From positions 1-13,141 of the forward strand of contig JAEDNC010000015.1 in assembly GCA_016302705.1 (NCBI GenBank): a stretch of 13,141 nt of DNA. Direction: 5' to 3'. Shown here piece by piece: positions 1-8,130 of this stretch. This DNA is from Bacilli bacterium (GTDB taxonomy: Bacteria; Bacillota_I; Bacilli_A; RFN20; CAG-826). The position numbers were made by a program, and so were the translations under genes. The notes below the pieces were generated by a model. The model did not search any database. It saw only the letters and a program-made list of their open reading frames with translations, and had not been told where the DNA came from. Position 1 is the first letter of the stretch; the number at the start of each line of letters is the position of its first letter.

Positions 1-1871
1 CCTTATCTTACACAGGTGAAGCAATTATTGTAGAACTCGTTCATGTACATAAAGGATATGAATTTAACTTAAGTGGTATTGGGGCAGCTTTCTACAAGAA
101 TATCTATTTCTTAATTAACGCTCCTGAAGGATCTACCTTCTCTATCTCTCATAAGTTACATCCAGATAAATCAAAGATGGATTCTATTACCTTAACTCCA
201 AAAGATGCTAACTATATCTCTATTGCTCCTCTTGGAGATGAAATCACTTCTGTTTCAGCTTCTATCAATATGATTAAGCGTTTACATAAACATGCTTACG
301 CAGTTCAAGATAGAGCCAATTCATCTTATAAGGTAAATCACGCGACTAATGTTATTGAAACAACATTTAGAAGCAATGTTCATCGTTTGAATAAAAATAA
401 TAAGAGCAATGTATTATATACATTACAACCTCATCAATATAAGAAGACAGACGCCACTATTAGCAGCTTCTATATCTCTTCTATGAGAGGTAAATTAAGA
501 TTTACTCAAACTAAAGAATTTAAGACATATCTTAACTTCAAAGGTTTATTACCAAGCTTTGCTGTTCCTACTGGTGATAGTGAATTCACCACTAATATGA
601 TTTCTTATTTAAATATCTTAGACACTAATACTAATTACGACGGTGTTTATGATAAAGAAACTACGGAAGGAAAAGATGATCCACTTGATGTTAATGAACC
701 ATATTGGAATTCAAAAGCTATCTATCCACTTTCTCAAGGCTTAATGGTTGCTTCTCAACTTAATCAAACTACATTAATAGAAAGCTTCATTTCTAAACTT
801 AGATATGTTTTGGAAGACTGGTATAAATATGAAGGCGAAAGTGATGATAGATTCCTCTATTACAATCAAAACTGGGGAAGCTTATACCCGAATAATAGTA
901 ACTTTGGTGTTAATGAAAGATTAACAGACCACCACTTCACATATGGCTATCTCATCTACGCTTCTAGCGTTTTAGCGATGTATGACCCTTCATTCTTAGA
1001 ACAATATCAAGGCGTTATCTCTTTATTACTCAAAGATTATTTCAATTACGATAGAAATAATGTTTCATTCCCATACATGAGGTGCTTCGATTCATATAAT
1101 GGCCACTCATGGAGTGATGGATTTGGAAACTTCAGAGATGGCAATAACCAAGAATCTACAGGTGAAGCACTTAACGCTTATACTGGTGCTTACTTATTCG
1201 GACTTGCCACTAATAACCAAGATTTAGTGGATGCATCCATTTATGCATTTACTACTGAATTATATTCAGTTAAACAATACTGGTTCGATTACGATGAAGA
1301 TGTTTGGTATAACATCAATATTCCAGAAGCTGCTGGTATCCACGCTCTTGGTATGGTGTGGGGAGGAAAGAACGAACACAAGACATGGTTTGGTCCTTCT
1401 CCAGAATTCATCTATGGTATTCAATGGTTACCAACTGGTGAATATCTCACAAGCTATGCTTTAGGTAGTTCTGAACAAGAAATGCTCACTAAAATTTATC
1501 AATCTATGATTGCTAGAAGAAAAGGCGAACCAATCACATGGTTCTCCAATATGTGGAGTATTGAAGCTTTAACAAAGAATAACACTGCTTCAAGCAAGTT
1601 TGATTCATCAAAGATCTTAAACGATGATTATCCAAACGAATTGGTGGGTGCTTACCTTATGGTTAAAGCGTTAGAGAAATACGGAACTCACTCAGACACC
1701 GACTTTATGGAAATTGAAAATCAAGTGTCATGCTCCATTTACCAAAAAGGTAACACAAAAGTTGCAATGGTTTGGAATGCTTCAGGTGTTAATAAGACCA
1801 TTAGAATCCATGTCGGTAATACAATCGTTACAAAGACAGTTGCCCCTGGATTAAATAGTTATTCTTTATAA
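1..1871 (+). CDS. Glycoside hydrolase family 81 endo-beta-1,3-glucanase, 5'-truncated by the window edge
   Basis: The reading frame is open from nt 3 to the TAA at 1869-1871 (622 residues visible). The ATG at 177 is internal, because 58 in-frame codons without a stop precede it; the true start and any signal peptide lie left of the window. GH81 enzymes are inverting endo-beta-1,3-glucanases that cut laminarin, callose and fungal wall glucan, and are usually secreted. The first ~180 visible residues fit the tail of the N-terminal beta-sandwich; the rest fits the (alpha/alpha)6 barrel. Two family signatures are clear. DHHFTYGY supplies the expected catalytic acid Asp (nt 927-929). NQESTGEALNAY supplies two Glu four residues apart (nt 1152-1154 and 1164-1166), the position of the proposed general base. 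The last ~55 residues look like a small beta-rich C-terminal domain. Twelve Trp fit a carbohydrate-binding cleft. Base composition resembles the neighbours. Family call is firm; exact substrate and export are inferred. Confidence 0.9.
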   Translation, partial: LSYTGEAIIVELVHVHKGYEFNLSGIGAAFYKNIYFLINAPEGSTFSISHKLHPDKSKMDSITLTPKDANYISIAPLGDEITSVSASINMIKRLHKHAYAVQDRANSSYKVNHATNVIETTFRSNVHRLNKNNKSNVLYTLQPHQYKKTDATISSFYISSMRGKLRFTQTKEFKTYLNFKGLLPSFAVPTGDSEFTTNMISYLNILDTNTNYDGVYDKETTEGKDDPLDVNEPYWNSKAIYPLSQGLMVASQLNQTTLIESFISKLRYVLEDWYKYEGESDDRFLYYNQNWGSLYPNNSNFGVNERLTDHHFTYGYLIYASSVLAMYDPSFLEQYQGVISLLLKDYFNYDRNNVSFPYMRCFDSYNGHSWSDGFGNFRDGNNQESTGEALNAYTGAYLFGLATNNQDLVDASIYAFTTELYSVKQYWFDYDEDVWYNINIPEAAGIHALGMVWGGKNEHKTWFGPSPEFIYGIQWLPTGEYLTSYALGSSEQEMLTKIYQSMIARRKGEPITWFSNMWSIEALTKNNTASSKFDSSKILNDDYPNELVGAYLMVKALEKYGTHSDTDFMEIENQVSCSIYQKGNTKVAMVWNASGVNKTIRIHVGNTIVTKTVAPGLNSYSL

Positions 1872-1886
1872 AATAAAGAAAAAAAT

Positions 1887-1918
1887 AAGAACTAGATTTG
1901 ATTCTAGTTCTTTTTTTT
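1887..1918. terminator. Bidirectional Rho-independent terminator between GH81 gene and typA
   Basis: A perfect 10-bp inverted repeat (AAGAACTAGA at 1887-1896, TCTAGTTCTT at 1903-1912) encloses a 6-nt loop. On the plus strand it runs into eight T (1911-1918). On the minus strand it runs into a T-rich tail made by the A-rich stretch at 1872-1886. It can therefore end both the GH81 transcript and the convergent typA transcript, and it overlaps the typA stop codon by two bases. Confidence 0.88.
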
Positions 1919-3749
1919 ATTCGTTTTCTTGAGCTTTCTTAACGTGTGCTTCCCATTTCTTTCTTTCAGCAGTGTTAAGAATCTTTTTTCTCATACGATA
2001 AGTTGTTGGGGTGATTTCCACTAACTCGTCCGCATTAATATAGTCTAGGCAAGCTTCTAGAGATAACTTTCTAGGAGTCTTTAAGACGACTGTGTTGTCT
2101 TTGTTAGAACTTCTAACGTTTGTTAAGTTCTTCTTTTGAGTAACGTTAACCGCTAAATCGAAATCGTAACGGTGTTCACCAACAATCATACCTTCATATA
2201 CTTCTGTGCCTGGATAGATGAACATTGTTCCTCTTTCTTCGGTATGTTCAATCGCATATGGGGTTGCTTGTCCTGCTTCTACAGAGACGAGAACTCCAAT
2301 TGTTCTTTCTCCAATAGAAGAAGAAACAACTGGGCGATATTCCTTATATGTGTGGGAGATAATGCCATAACCTTTGGTTAGAGTCATAAAATTGGTCATA
2401 TAACCGAGCAAACCACGGCTAGGAATGACGTAATTAAGAACTGTGACTGTTTCCTTAGCGTCCATATTAACAAGCTCTCCGTTGCGGTTTCCGATAGTGG
2501 TCATAATATCACCAACGAATTCGTTAGGAACATCGATTGTTAAATCTTCATATGGTTCACATTTTACTCCATCAATTACTTTGATAATAACTTGTGGTTT
2601 ACTAACTTCGAGTTCAAAACCTTCTCTACGCATATTTTCAATTAAAATTGAAAGGTGTAATTCGCCTCTACCAGAAACAATCCAACTTTCAGTGTTTGGG
2701 ATTCTTTCTACTCTTAAGGCAACATCTCTTTGGGTTTCTCTAAAGAGCCTTTCTTCAATCTTGCGAGCGGTTAAGAGTTTTCCATCTTTTCCACTGAAAG
2801 GAGAAGAGTTAGTGCCAAAAGTCATTTGTAAGGTTGGTTCATCAAGTCTAATGAGTGGGAGAGGATCTACATGTCCGCTTTGACAAATAGTTTCTCCAAC
2901 GTTGATATCAGTTAAGCCTGCTACTGCGACAATGTCCCCAGCGTGAGCTTCTTCAATTTCTAGTCTCTTTAAGCCTTGAAAACCAAAGAGCTTTAATACT
3001 CTAAAGTTTGTTGTGCTTCCATCTAATCTTGAAACAGTGACATTATCATTAACTTTGATAGTGCCTCTTTTGATGGTGCCGATACCAATACGACCGACAA
3101 AGTCGTTATAGTCTAAAAGGGCAACTTGTAATTGAAGTGGGGAATCCTTGTCCATATTAGGAGCAGGAATTTCATCAATAATTGTTTGAAGGACAGCGTC
3201 CATTCCTTCTACTTGTTTAGCAGGATCTTCATCATAGGATGATGTTCCTTTTAACGCAGAGGTATAAACAGTTTTGAATTCTAAGAATTCATCAGGGGCT
3301 CCTAATTCTATGAATAAAGTTAATACTTCGTCCAAAGTTTTTTGAACGTCGATATTCGCTCTATCGATTTTATTAATAACAACGATAGGTTTTACATGAG
3401 CTTCTAATGCTTTCTTTAAAACGAACCTTGTTTGTGGCATGGTGCCTTCAAAAGCATCCACTAATAATAAGCAGCCATCCACCATATTCATAATTCTTTC
3501 CACTTCACCACCGAAATCAGCGTGGCCCGGAGTGTCTAAGATATTAATTTTAGTGTCATGATAAATAATTGAAGTAGTTTTGGCTAAGATAGTAATGCCT
3601 CTTTCTCTTTCAATATCATTAGAGTCCATTGCTCTATCTGACAATTCTTCGTTTGCTCTAAATGTGGAGGATGATTTTAATAGTTGGTCTACGAGTGTAG
3701 TTTTGCCATGGTCAACGTGTGCAATAATTGCGATGTTTCTTGTTTCCAT
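1917..3749 (-). CDS. typA: Ribosome-associated GTPase TypA/BipA
   Basis: This translational GTPase of the EF-G/LepA superfamily binds the 70S ribosome and assists ribosome assembly and stress or cold adaptation in other bacteria. At 610 residues it has the usual family length. The G domain shows G1 AHVDHGKTT (10-18), the G2/switch I segment RERGITI (48-54), G3 DTPGHADF (72-79) and G4 NKID (126-129). EF-G-like domains and the TypA-specific C-terminal region follow, with the family-typical RGLLGYMTNF segment. The ATG at 3747-3749 is preceded by TAGGAAG at suitable spacing. The gene sits alone between two terminators and has its own sigma-A-like promoter, so it is probably monocistronic. Nothing appears truncated; the stop is TAA. 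Confidence 0.97.
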   Translation of the reverse strand: METRNIAIIAHVDHGKTTLVDQLLKSSSTFRANEELSDRAMDSNDIERERGITILAKTTSIIYHDTKINILDTPGHADFGGEVERIMNMVDGCLLLVDAFEGTMPQTRFVLKKALEAHVKPIVVINKIDRANIDVQKTLDEVLTLFIELGAPDEFLEFKTVYTSALKGTSSYDEDPAKQVEGMDAVLQTIIDEIPAPNMDKDSPLQLQVALLDYNDFVGRIGIGTIKRGTIKVNDNVTVSRLDGSTTNFRVLKLFGFQGLKRLEIEEAHAGDIVAVAGLTDINVGETICQSGHVDPLPLIRLDEPTLQMTFGTNSSPFSGKDGKLLTARKIEERLFRETQRDVALRVERIPNTESWIVSGRGELHLSILIENMRREGFELEVSKPQVIIKVIDGVKCEPYEDLTIDVPNEFVGDIMTTIGNRNGELVNMDAKETVTVLNYVIPSRGLLGYMTNFMTLTKGYGIISHTYKEYRPVVSSSIGERTIGVLVSVEAGQATPYAIEHTEERGTMFIYPGTEVYEGMIVGEHRYDFDLAVNVTQKKNLTNVRSSNKDNTVVLKTPRKLSLEACLDYINADELVEITPTTYRMRKKILNTAERKKWEAHVKKAQENE

Positions 3750-3780
3750 ATTTCTTCCTACTTAATAAAAAATCTTTTCT

Positions 3781-3809
3781 AGTTTAGAAAAGTAGAGACA
3801 TTATTTCAA
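3781..3809 (-). promoter_or_regulatory. Putative sigma-A promoter of typA
   Basis: Read on the minus strand, TTGAAA (3804-3809) and TAAACT (3781-3786) are separated by exactly 17 nt. Five of six -35 positions and four of six -10 positions match consensus. Predicted initiation near 3774 leaves a leader of about 25 nt before the typA ATG. It lies downstream of the rsmI terminator, as an independent promoter should. Confidence 0.55.
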
Positions 3810-3822
3810 GAAGATATTTAAG

Positions 3823-3852
3823 AAATAAAAAGGAAGCCGATTATAACTTCCT
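3823..3852 (-). terminator. Rho-independent terminator of the dnaX-rsmI operon
   Basis: On the minus strand AGGAAG (3847-3852) and CTTCCT (3831-3836) form a 6-bp stem, extendable by a G-U pair, around a 10-nt loop. A TTTTTATTT tail follows. It begins immediately after the rsmI TAG stop. The loop is large and the stem short, so efficiency may be moderate. Confidence 0.65.
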
Positions 3853-4692
3853 CTATTTAACTAAATCTTTGATTCGATTCTTCCTTATCTTATAGATGTC
3901 AGAGACAACATCAATTGCGTCTTTTTTAGACATTCCTTTATTTATAAAATAATTGACCTTATTTAAGACATCTTCGTCGGTGAATTCTTCTTCGCTTTTA
4001 TTACCTTCAACAATAATAACCATTTCTCCTTTGAGGGTGGATTCATCAATATTAGTTAATTCGCTTAACGAAGCATAAATCTTTTCTTCGTTTAATTTAG
4101 TAAGTTCTCTTTGCAGTGACGCTTTTCGATTTCCTAAGACATCTAACATTACTTTTAATGTAGTTTTAATTCTATGAGGACTTTCATAAAAACAGAGGGT
4201 TTCTTGCTTGTTTTTAAGCGTTTCTAATTCACTTCTTGCTTCGTTTTCTTTACTAGAAAGGAACCCATGGAAATAGAAGTGTCCACTATCTAATCCAGAA
4301 GATACTAAAGCGTTAATAAAAGCACTACTACCAGAGATAACTGAAACTGCAATATCGTTTTCCACACACATCTTTGTGAGTATGTATCCAGGATCGCTTA
4401 TACCTGGATAACCCGCATCAGACATATACGCGACTTTTTTACCAGCTTTAATTTCTCCAATTAGTTTTGTGGATGCTTCGACTTCATTATGCTCTCTTAA
4501 AGAGACAAAGTTCTTTTTGATATTAAATTTGTGAAGTAAGTCGGAAGAATTTCTTGTATCTTCTGCAGCGATTAAATCCATCTCGTTAATTATTTCAATT
4601 GCACGTGGAGAAAATTCTCCAAGATTTCCTATTGGAGTAGCAATTAAATATAAAACTGGATGAATATTATTGAATGATTTAACGCGCTTCAT
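3853..4692 (-). CDS. rsmI: 16S rRNA (cytidine1402-2'-O)-methyltransferase RsmI
   Basis: RsmI uses SAM to 2'-O-methylate C1402 of 16S rRNA in the decoding centre. The tetrapyrrole-methylase-fold signatures are present: LYLIATPIGNLGEFSPRA near the N terminus, AAEDTRNS, a SDAGYPGISDPG loop and the HFYFHGFL segment. Two positions differ from the commonest form: Tyr in SDAGYPG (usually Thr), and SGSSA where PGPSA is usual. I choose the ATG at 4690-4692 (279 residues). The resulting N terminus MKRVKSF aligns with the MLQQQSF start of Bacillus YabC, and it overlaps ricT by only 14 nt. An upstream in-frame ATG at 4755 would add 21 Lys/Ile/Asn-rich residues inside the ricT tail and looks spurious. The Shine-Dalgarno match is weak, so translation is probably coupled to ricT. 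Last gene of the operon; stop TAG. Confidence 0.93.
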   Translation of the reverse strand: MKRVKSFNNIHPVLYLIATPIGNLGEFSPRAIEIINEMDLIAAEDTRNSSDLLHKFNIKKNFVSLREHNEVEASTKLIGEIKAGKKVAYMSDAGYPGISDPGYILTKMCVENDIAVSVISGSSAFINALVSSGLDSGHFYFHGFLSSKENEARSELETLKNKQETLCFYESPHRIKTTLKVMLDVLGNRKASLQRELTKLNEEKIYASLSELTNIDESTLKGEMVIIVEGNKSEEEFTDEDVLNKVNYFINKGMSKKDAIDVVSDIYKIRKNRIKDLVK

Positions 4693-5599
4693 TTTTATTA
4701 TTGTTCTTTTGTTTGTTTTTTTGATTATTTTGAGGTTTATTATTTTCCTTATCATCTCTTGGTGGACGTGGACGATAATGGGTTTGTTTCATAAATTCTT
4801 CAAGCGATAAAAATTTAGAGTCATCTGGGTTATCAATTTTAACCATCTTAGATACTACATTGATAGCGGTGACTTCATACTCAACTTTATCGATAAAAAC
4901 TTTGGTGCCAACAGGTGGGAAACCCTTCTTTAATTCAGTATATGCATCATCTTCATATTTAAGGCAGCATAAGAGCTTTCCACAGTGACCAGAGAGTTTA
5001 GGAATATTAATAGCGAGCATTTGGTTTTTAGCCCTATTGATTGAGATTCCATCAAACTCATTTAAGAAGGTGGCACAGCAAAGTGGAAGGCCACATAAAC
5101 CAACTCCTCCAATGAGTTTTGCCTTATCTCTACTACCAATTTGTCTAAGCTCAATTCTGGTGTGGAGTTTAGCCGCTAAAATCTTTAAGAGTTCACGGAA
5201 ATCTACTCTTTCATCTGCAATATAAGAGAAGATAACTTTACTCTTATCTAAAGTGTATTCGCATGAGATTAGATTCATGTCTAATTTCATATTATTTACT
5301 TCATTTTTGCAGATTTCTAAGGCAATTTTTGCGTCTTTTATATTATTTTCATGTAAACGTAAATCAACGTCATTTGCCTTTCTTAATACAGGTTTTAATT
5401 CAAGTTCACGACGATATTGTGAGATATCAATTGGATCAAAACAAATCTCTCCAAGTTCTGGTCCGTGTGTAGTTTCAACAACTACCTTATCACCAGTTTT
5501 TACTTTGAGATCTGAGAAGCCAAAAAAGTATGCGTGAGTGGAGTAGTGAAACTTAACTCCAACATAACCTTTGAATTTATTTAATGAATTTTCTTCCAT
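4679..5599 (-). CDS. ricT: PSP1-domain protein RicT (YaaT), RNase Y partner
   Basis: RicT is a PSP1-domain protein that in Bacillus subtilis joins RicA and RicF to direct RNase Y mRNA processing, and affects competence, sporulation and biofilms. The core (about residues 10-260) carries the conserved Cys-rich segments CGLPLCC (Cys169, 174, 175) and CGKLLCC (Cys206, 211, 212). Such cysteines serve Fe-S ligation in the Bacillus RicAFT complex. The last ~35 residues are a low-complexity Arg/Pro then Asn/Lys/Gln tail, likely disordered. AAGGAG, nine bases before the ATG, lies inside the last codons of holB, with a 6-nt gap between the genes. The order holB-ricT-rsmI matches Bacillus, but yabA and neighbours are missing between ricT and rsmI. 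Whether RicA and RicF exist here is not visible. Confidence 0.93.
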   Translation of the reverse strand: MEENSLNKFKGYVGVKFHYSTHAYFFGFSDLKVKTGDKVVVETTHGPELGEICFDPIDISQYRRELELKPVLRKANDVDLRLHENNIKDAKIALEICKNEVNNMKLDMNLISCEYTLDKSKVIFSYIADERVDFRELLKILAAKLHTRIELRQIGSRDKAKLIGGVGLCGLPLCCATFLNEFDGISINRAKNQMLAINIPKLSGHCGKLLCCLKYEDDAYTELKKGFPPVGTKVFIDKVEYEVTAINVVSKMVKIDNPDDSKFLSLEEFMKQTHYRPRPPRDDKENNKPQNNQKNKQKNNNKNEAR

Positions 5600-5605
5600 A
5601 GAGAT

Positions 5606-6598
5606 TTACTCCTTCATAAGATTGATAATTAAGTGGTCAATTAATAGACCAATATTGACGTTGAGATTGATAACATTTCTTGTTTTTAATATCTCCACAA
5701 GTGATGATTGAACATGAGGCAATTTAGTGGACAAATTCCTTAAAATTTCCTCATAGAATTTTAGGCTGATTTTTCGATTTAGTTGAACGTTAAGAACATC
5801 TTCATAAACTTGCGATAATAAATCGACAAAAAACCTTAATTCTTCTTTAGTTTTGATAAGTGGAACGATGTTTGATTGAGAGTAATAAACAACGTCTTTT
5901 CTATTACCACCACTCATAACATCTAATAAACCATTAAGAGCCTTTTTGGACTCTTTATAGTTGTTACTTTCTTCCTCATCCATAAGGAAGTCGTAGATGA
6001 GTTCTCCATCGTTATAGAAATAAGATAATAATTCTGCATCATCTTGTTCGACTAATAATCCTTGAGCGTCTTTAATAACTTTGTCTCGAGGCATACTAAT
6101 TAAAGGTAAGACTTGGCAGCGACTAACGATGGTTGGGAGGATGTTATTAACATTGTTAGTAGTTAAGAATGCATAGATTTCACTTTCAGGTTCTTCTAAG
6201 AATTTAAGCATTGAGTTAACTGCTTCCACTCTCATGTTTTCAACCTGGTTTACAATGTAAATCATAATGCCTTTGGTTTCAAAAGCGGTCTTTTCAAATC
6301 TATTCTCAATGTTAAGAACATCTTCTTTTTTAATGATAGCTTTGCTACCGTCTAGTTTGATGATATCTGGATAGTTATCACTATCGATACGCATACATGT
6401 AATACAATTATTACACGCAAGGGGAGATGGATCATCACATAGAATTGACTTTGCTAAATATTGAGCGACCTCATATAATGGAGTACCTGGATTACCTACC
6501 AATAAGTACGCATGCGAAAGAGTGTGGTTTTTAAACGCATTAACAAATGTTTTATATATTATTGGTTGATTCTCTTCTAAGTACTTTCCTATTTGCAT
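5606..6598 (-). CDS. holB: DNA polymerase III delta' subunit (clamp loader)
   Basis: Delta' is the non-catalytic AAA+ subunit of the clamp loader, which opens the beta clamp and places it on primed DNA together with DnaX (tau) and delta. The P-loop position reads GNPGTPL (35-41) and lacks the Lys-Thr/Ser needed for ATP binding, as expected for delta'. A four-Cys zinc module (Cys54, 62, 65, 68) follows. The arginine-finger SRC motif is at 159-161. Length (330 residues) is normal for Firmicutes. The ATG overlaps the end of tmk by 10 nt and has no strong Shine-Dalgarno, suggesting translational coupling. Cooperates directly with the dnaX product of the same operon. Stop TAA. Confidence 0.94.
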   Translation of the reverse strand: MQIGKYLEENQPIIYKTFVNAFKNHTLSHAYLLVGNPGTPLYEVAQYLAKSILCDDPSPLACNNCITCMRIDSDNYPDIIKLDGSKAIIKKEDVLNIENRFEKTAFETKGIMIYIVNQVENMRVEAVNSMLKFLEEPESEIYAFLTTNNVNNILPTIVSRCQVLPLISMPRDKVIKDAQGLLVEQDDAELLSYFYNDGELIYDFLMDEEESNNYKESKKALNGLLDVMSGGNRKDVVYYSQSNIVPLIKTKEELRFFVDLLSQVYEDVLNVQLNRKISLKFYEEILRNLSTKLPHVQSSLVEILKTRNVINLNVNIGLLIDHLIINLMKE

Positions 6599-7209
6599 AG
6601 TCTATTCATAATTGCCTCTAAAGTAGATTTAGCTACTTCATCTCTAGATTGAGAGGCATCAATAATTACATAACGATCTGGATATTTCTTTGCTAAAGCG
6701 AGGAATGTATCTCTAACCTTGTTATGGAAATCAAGTTTTTCTAAATCTAAACGATTAACTTCTCTCGAGGCATTACTAGCAATTCTTGCTAATCCTACTT
6801 CTGGTTTGATATCAAAGAGTAAGGTCAAATCTGGCCAAGTGTTTTCAGTAGCGAATAAGTTAACATTTAAAACTTCATCCACTCCTAATCCTCTAGCGCC
6901 TCCTTGATACGCTAAAGAGGAATCTAAGTAACGGTCACAAATAACAATCTTGCCTTCTTTAAGCGCAGGCCAGACTTTCTCTACTAAATGTTGACGTCTA
7001 CTTGCAGCATATAAAAGCGCCTCAGTACGTGGGTCCATACTTGTATTTGCTTTATCAAGGATGATATTACGGATTTGTTCAGCGATTGGTGTACCACCTG
7101 GTTCGCGTGTACGAACAATTTCATATCCTTTTTCTTGTAAAGCTTTTACTGCAGCTTCAACTGCGGTAGTTTTTCCTGATCCTTCAGGTCCTTCAAGAGT
7201 GATAAACAT
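6589..7209 (-). CDS. tmk: Thymidylate (dTMP) kinase
   Basis: Phosphorylates dTMP to dTDP with ATP, an essential step towards dTTP. The P-loop GPEGSGKTT spans 7-15. REPGGTPIAEQIR (35-47) is the conserved segment just before the substrate pocket. DRYLDSSLAYQG (92-103) is the DR(Y/F) signature with the following Ser/Gln. At 206 residues it has the standard length. The ribosome-binding site TAGGGGG overlaps the recR stop codon and sits eight bases before the ATG, an efficient arrangement. The neighbours recR upstream and holB downstream repeat the Bacillus order, without yaaQ and yaaR. Stop TAG. Confidence 0.97.
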   Translation of the reverse strand: MFITLEGPEGSGKTTAVEAAVKALQEKGYEIVRTREPGGTPIAEQIRNIILDKANTSMDPRTEALLYAASRRQHLVEKVWPALKEGKIVICDRYLDSSLAYQGGARGLGVDEVLNVNLFATENTWPDLTLLFDIKPEVGLARIASNASREVNRLDLEKLDFHNKVRDTFLALAKKYPDRYVIIDASQSRDEVAKSTLEAIMNRLCK

Positions 7210-7221
7210 ATAAGAAACCCC

Positions 7222-7818
7222 CTAAATCTTATGACGTCCTTCTAATGCTTTGGATAATGTTAATGGATCTACATAATCGAGGTTTCCTCCAATTTGTAGG
7301 CCATACGCTAATCGAGTGACTTTGATGTTATATTGTTCGATTAGCTTTGCTAAATACATTGATGTTGTTTCTCCATCAACGGTTGGATTAGTAGCAATAA
7401 TCACTTCCTCGAAATGACCTTCTTCTAATCTTTTTAAAAGCGAATTGATATTGAGCGATTCCGCATTCATTCCTTTTGATAAAGATAATTCACCGTTAAG
7501 GACATGATATTGTCCATGGAATGAATCGCTTTTTTCAATTGAGATAACGTCTTTTGGATAAGAAACCACCATGATGATGTTTTCGTCCCTATTTTTGTCA
7601 TCACATATATAGCAACCATCAATATCTGTAATCATTCCGCATGTTGGGCAGAAATGAATATTCTTTTTTAAGTCTTTTAGTGATTGGGCAATGGAGTCTA
7701 AGTCCTCTTCGGAGAAATCTAAAAGAGAATACGCCATCCTTTCCGCGCTCTTTTTACCAACTCCTGGAAGTTTGTAAAGATTCTCTATTAAATTGTCTAA
7801 AGACTTTAGTCTTTCCAT
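7222..7818 (-). CDS. recR: Recombination mediator protein RecR
   Basis: RecR acts with RecO (and RecF) to load RecA on single-stranded DNA gaps; the protein forms a ring-shaped clamp. All domains are visible in 198 residues: the helix-hairpin-helix LPGVGKKSA (17-25), a C4 zinc finger (Cys57, 60, 69, 72), a Toprim domain beginning near residue 80 (IIMVVSYPKD) and containing the ATNPTVDGE segment, and the C-terminal Walker-B-like tail. The ATG lies 2 nt after the ybaB stop. Co-transcription with dnaX and ybaB is one of the best conserved arrangements in bacteria. Stop TAG. Confidence 0.97.
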   Translation of the reverse strand: MERLKSLDNLIENLYKLPGVGKKSAERMAYSLLDFSEEDLDSIAQSLKDLKKNIHFCPTCGMITDIDGCYICDDKNRDENIIMVVSYPKDVISIEKSDSFHGQYHVLNGELSLSKGMNAESLNINSLLKRLEEGHFEEVIIATNPTVDGETTSMYLAKLIEQYNIKVTRLAYGLQIGGNLDYVDPLTLSKALEGRHKI

Positions 7819-7820
7819 GA

Positions 7821-8126
7821 TTAGAAGCCAAACCCACCTTTACGACCGGTAATTCTTTCTTCAATCATGTTTTTCTCTTCGTCAATCTTTTCAAAGAGTT
7901 CGTTTAAACCAGAGACAATTAAATCTTCAATCATCTCTTTGTTGTCTGGATCTAAACCATCTTTTTCAATATCAATCTTTTGGATTTGTCTATTTCCTAA
8001 GACAACAATTTCCACTAAGCCAGCTTTGCTGACTTTGAATTCTTTTTTATCAAGTTCATCATAAGCCTTTTGAAGTTCTCTTTGCATCTTTTGGGCTTGA
8101 ATCATCATTTGTTGCATTTGGTTCAT
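7821..8126 (-). CDS. ybaB: YbaB/EbfC nucleoid-associated protein
   Basis: A small dimeric DNA-binding protein of the YbaB/EbfC family, thought to act as a nucleoid-associated protein; its role near dnaX-recR is not settled. The Met/Gln-rich N-terminal helix (MNQMQQMMIQAQKMQ) and the conserved middle segment around GLVEIVVLGNRQIQKI identify the family. I start at the ATG 8124-8126 (101 residues), because GGAG at 8136-8139 lies nine bases upstream of it. A TTG at 8139-8141 would add five residues, but its codon overlaps that same GGAG. The gene begins 4 nt after the dnaX stop and ends 2 nt before the recR ATG. Confidence 0.92.
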   Translation of the reverse strand: MNQMQQMMIQAQKMQRELQKAYDELDKKEFKVSKAGLVEIVVLGNRQIQKIDIEKDGLDPDNKEMIEDLIVSGLNELFEKIDEEKNMIEERITGRKGGFGF

Positions 8127-8130
8127 AAAA

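Noticed and set aside
2443..2883. Open frame antisense to typA (146 codons, plus strand)
   Set aside because: It is the mirror of conserved typA codons, has no family resemblance and no plausible promoter; the same applies to the other frames antisense to or nested in the genes listed.
4693..4755. Longer rsmI starting at the ATG at 4755
   Set aside because: The extra 21 residues are low-complexity Lys/Ile/Asn, lie wholly in the ricT tail, and are not part of the RsmI family; the ATG at 4692 aligns with the Bacillus start.
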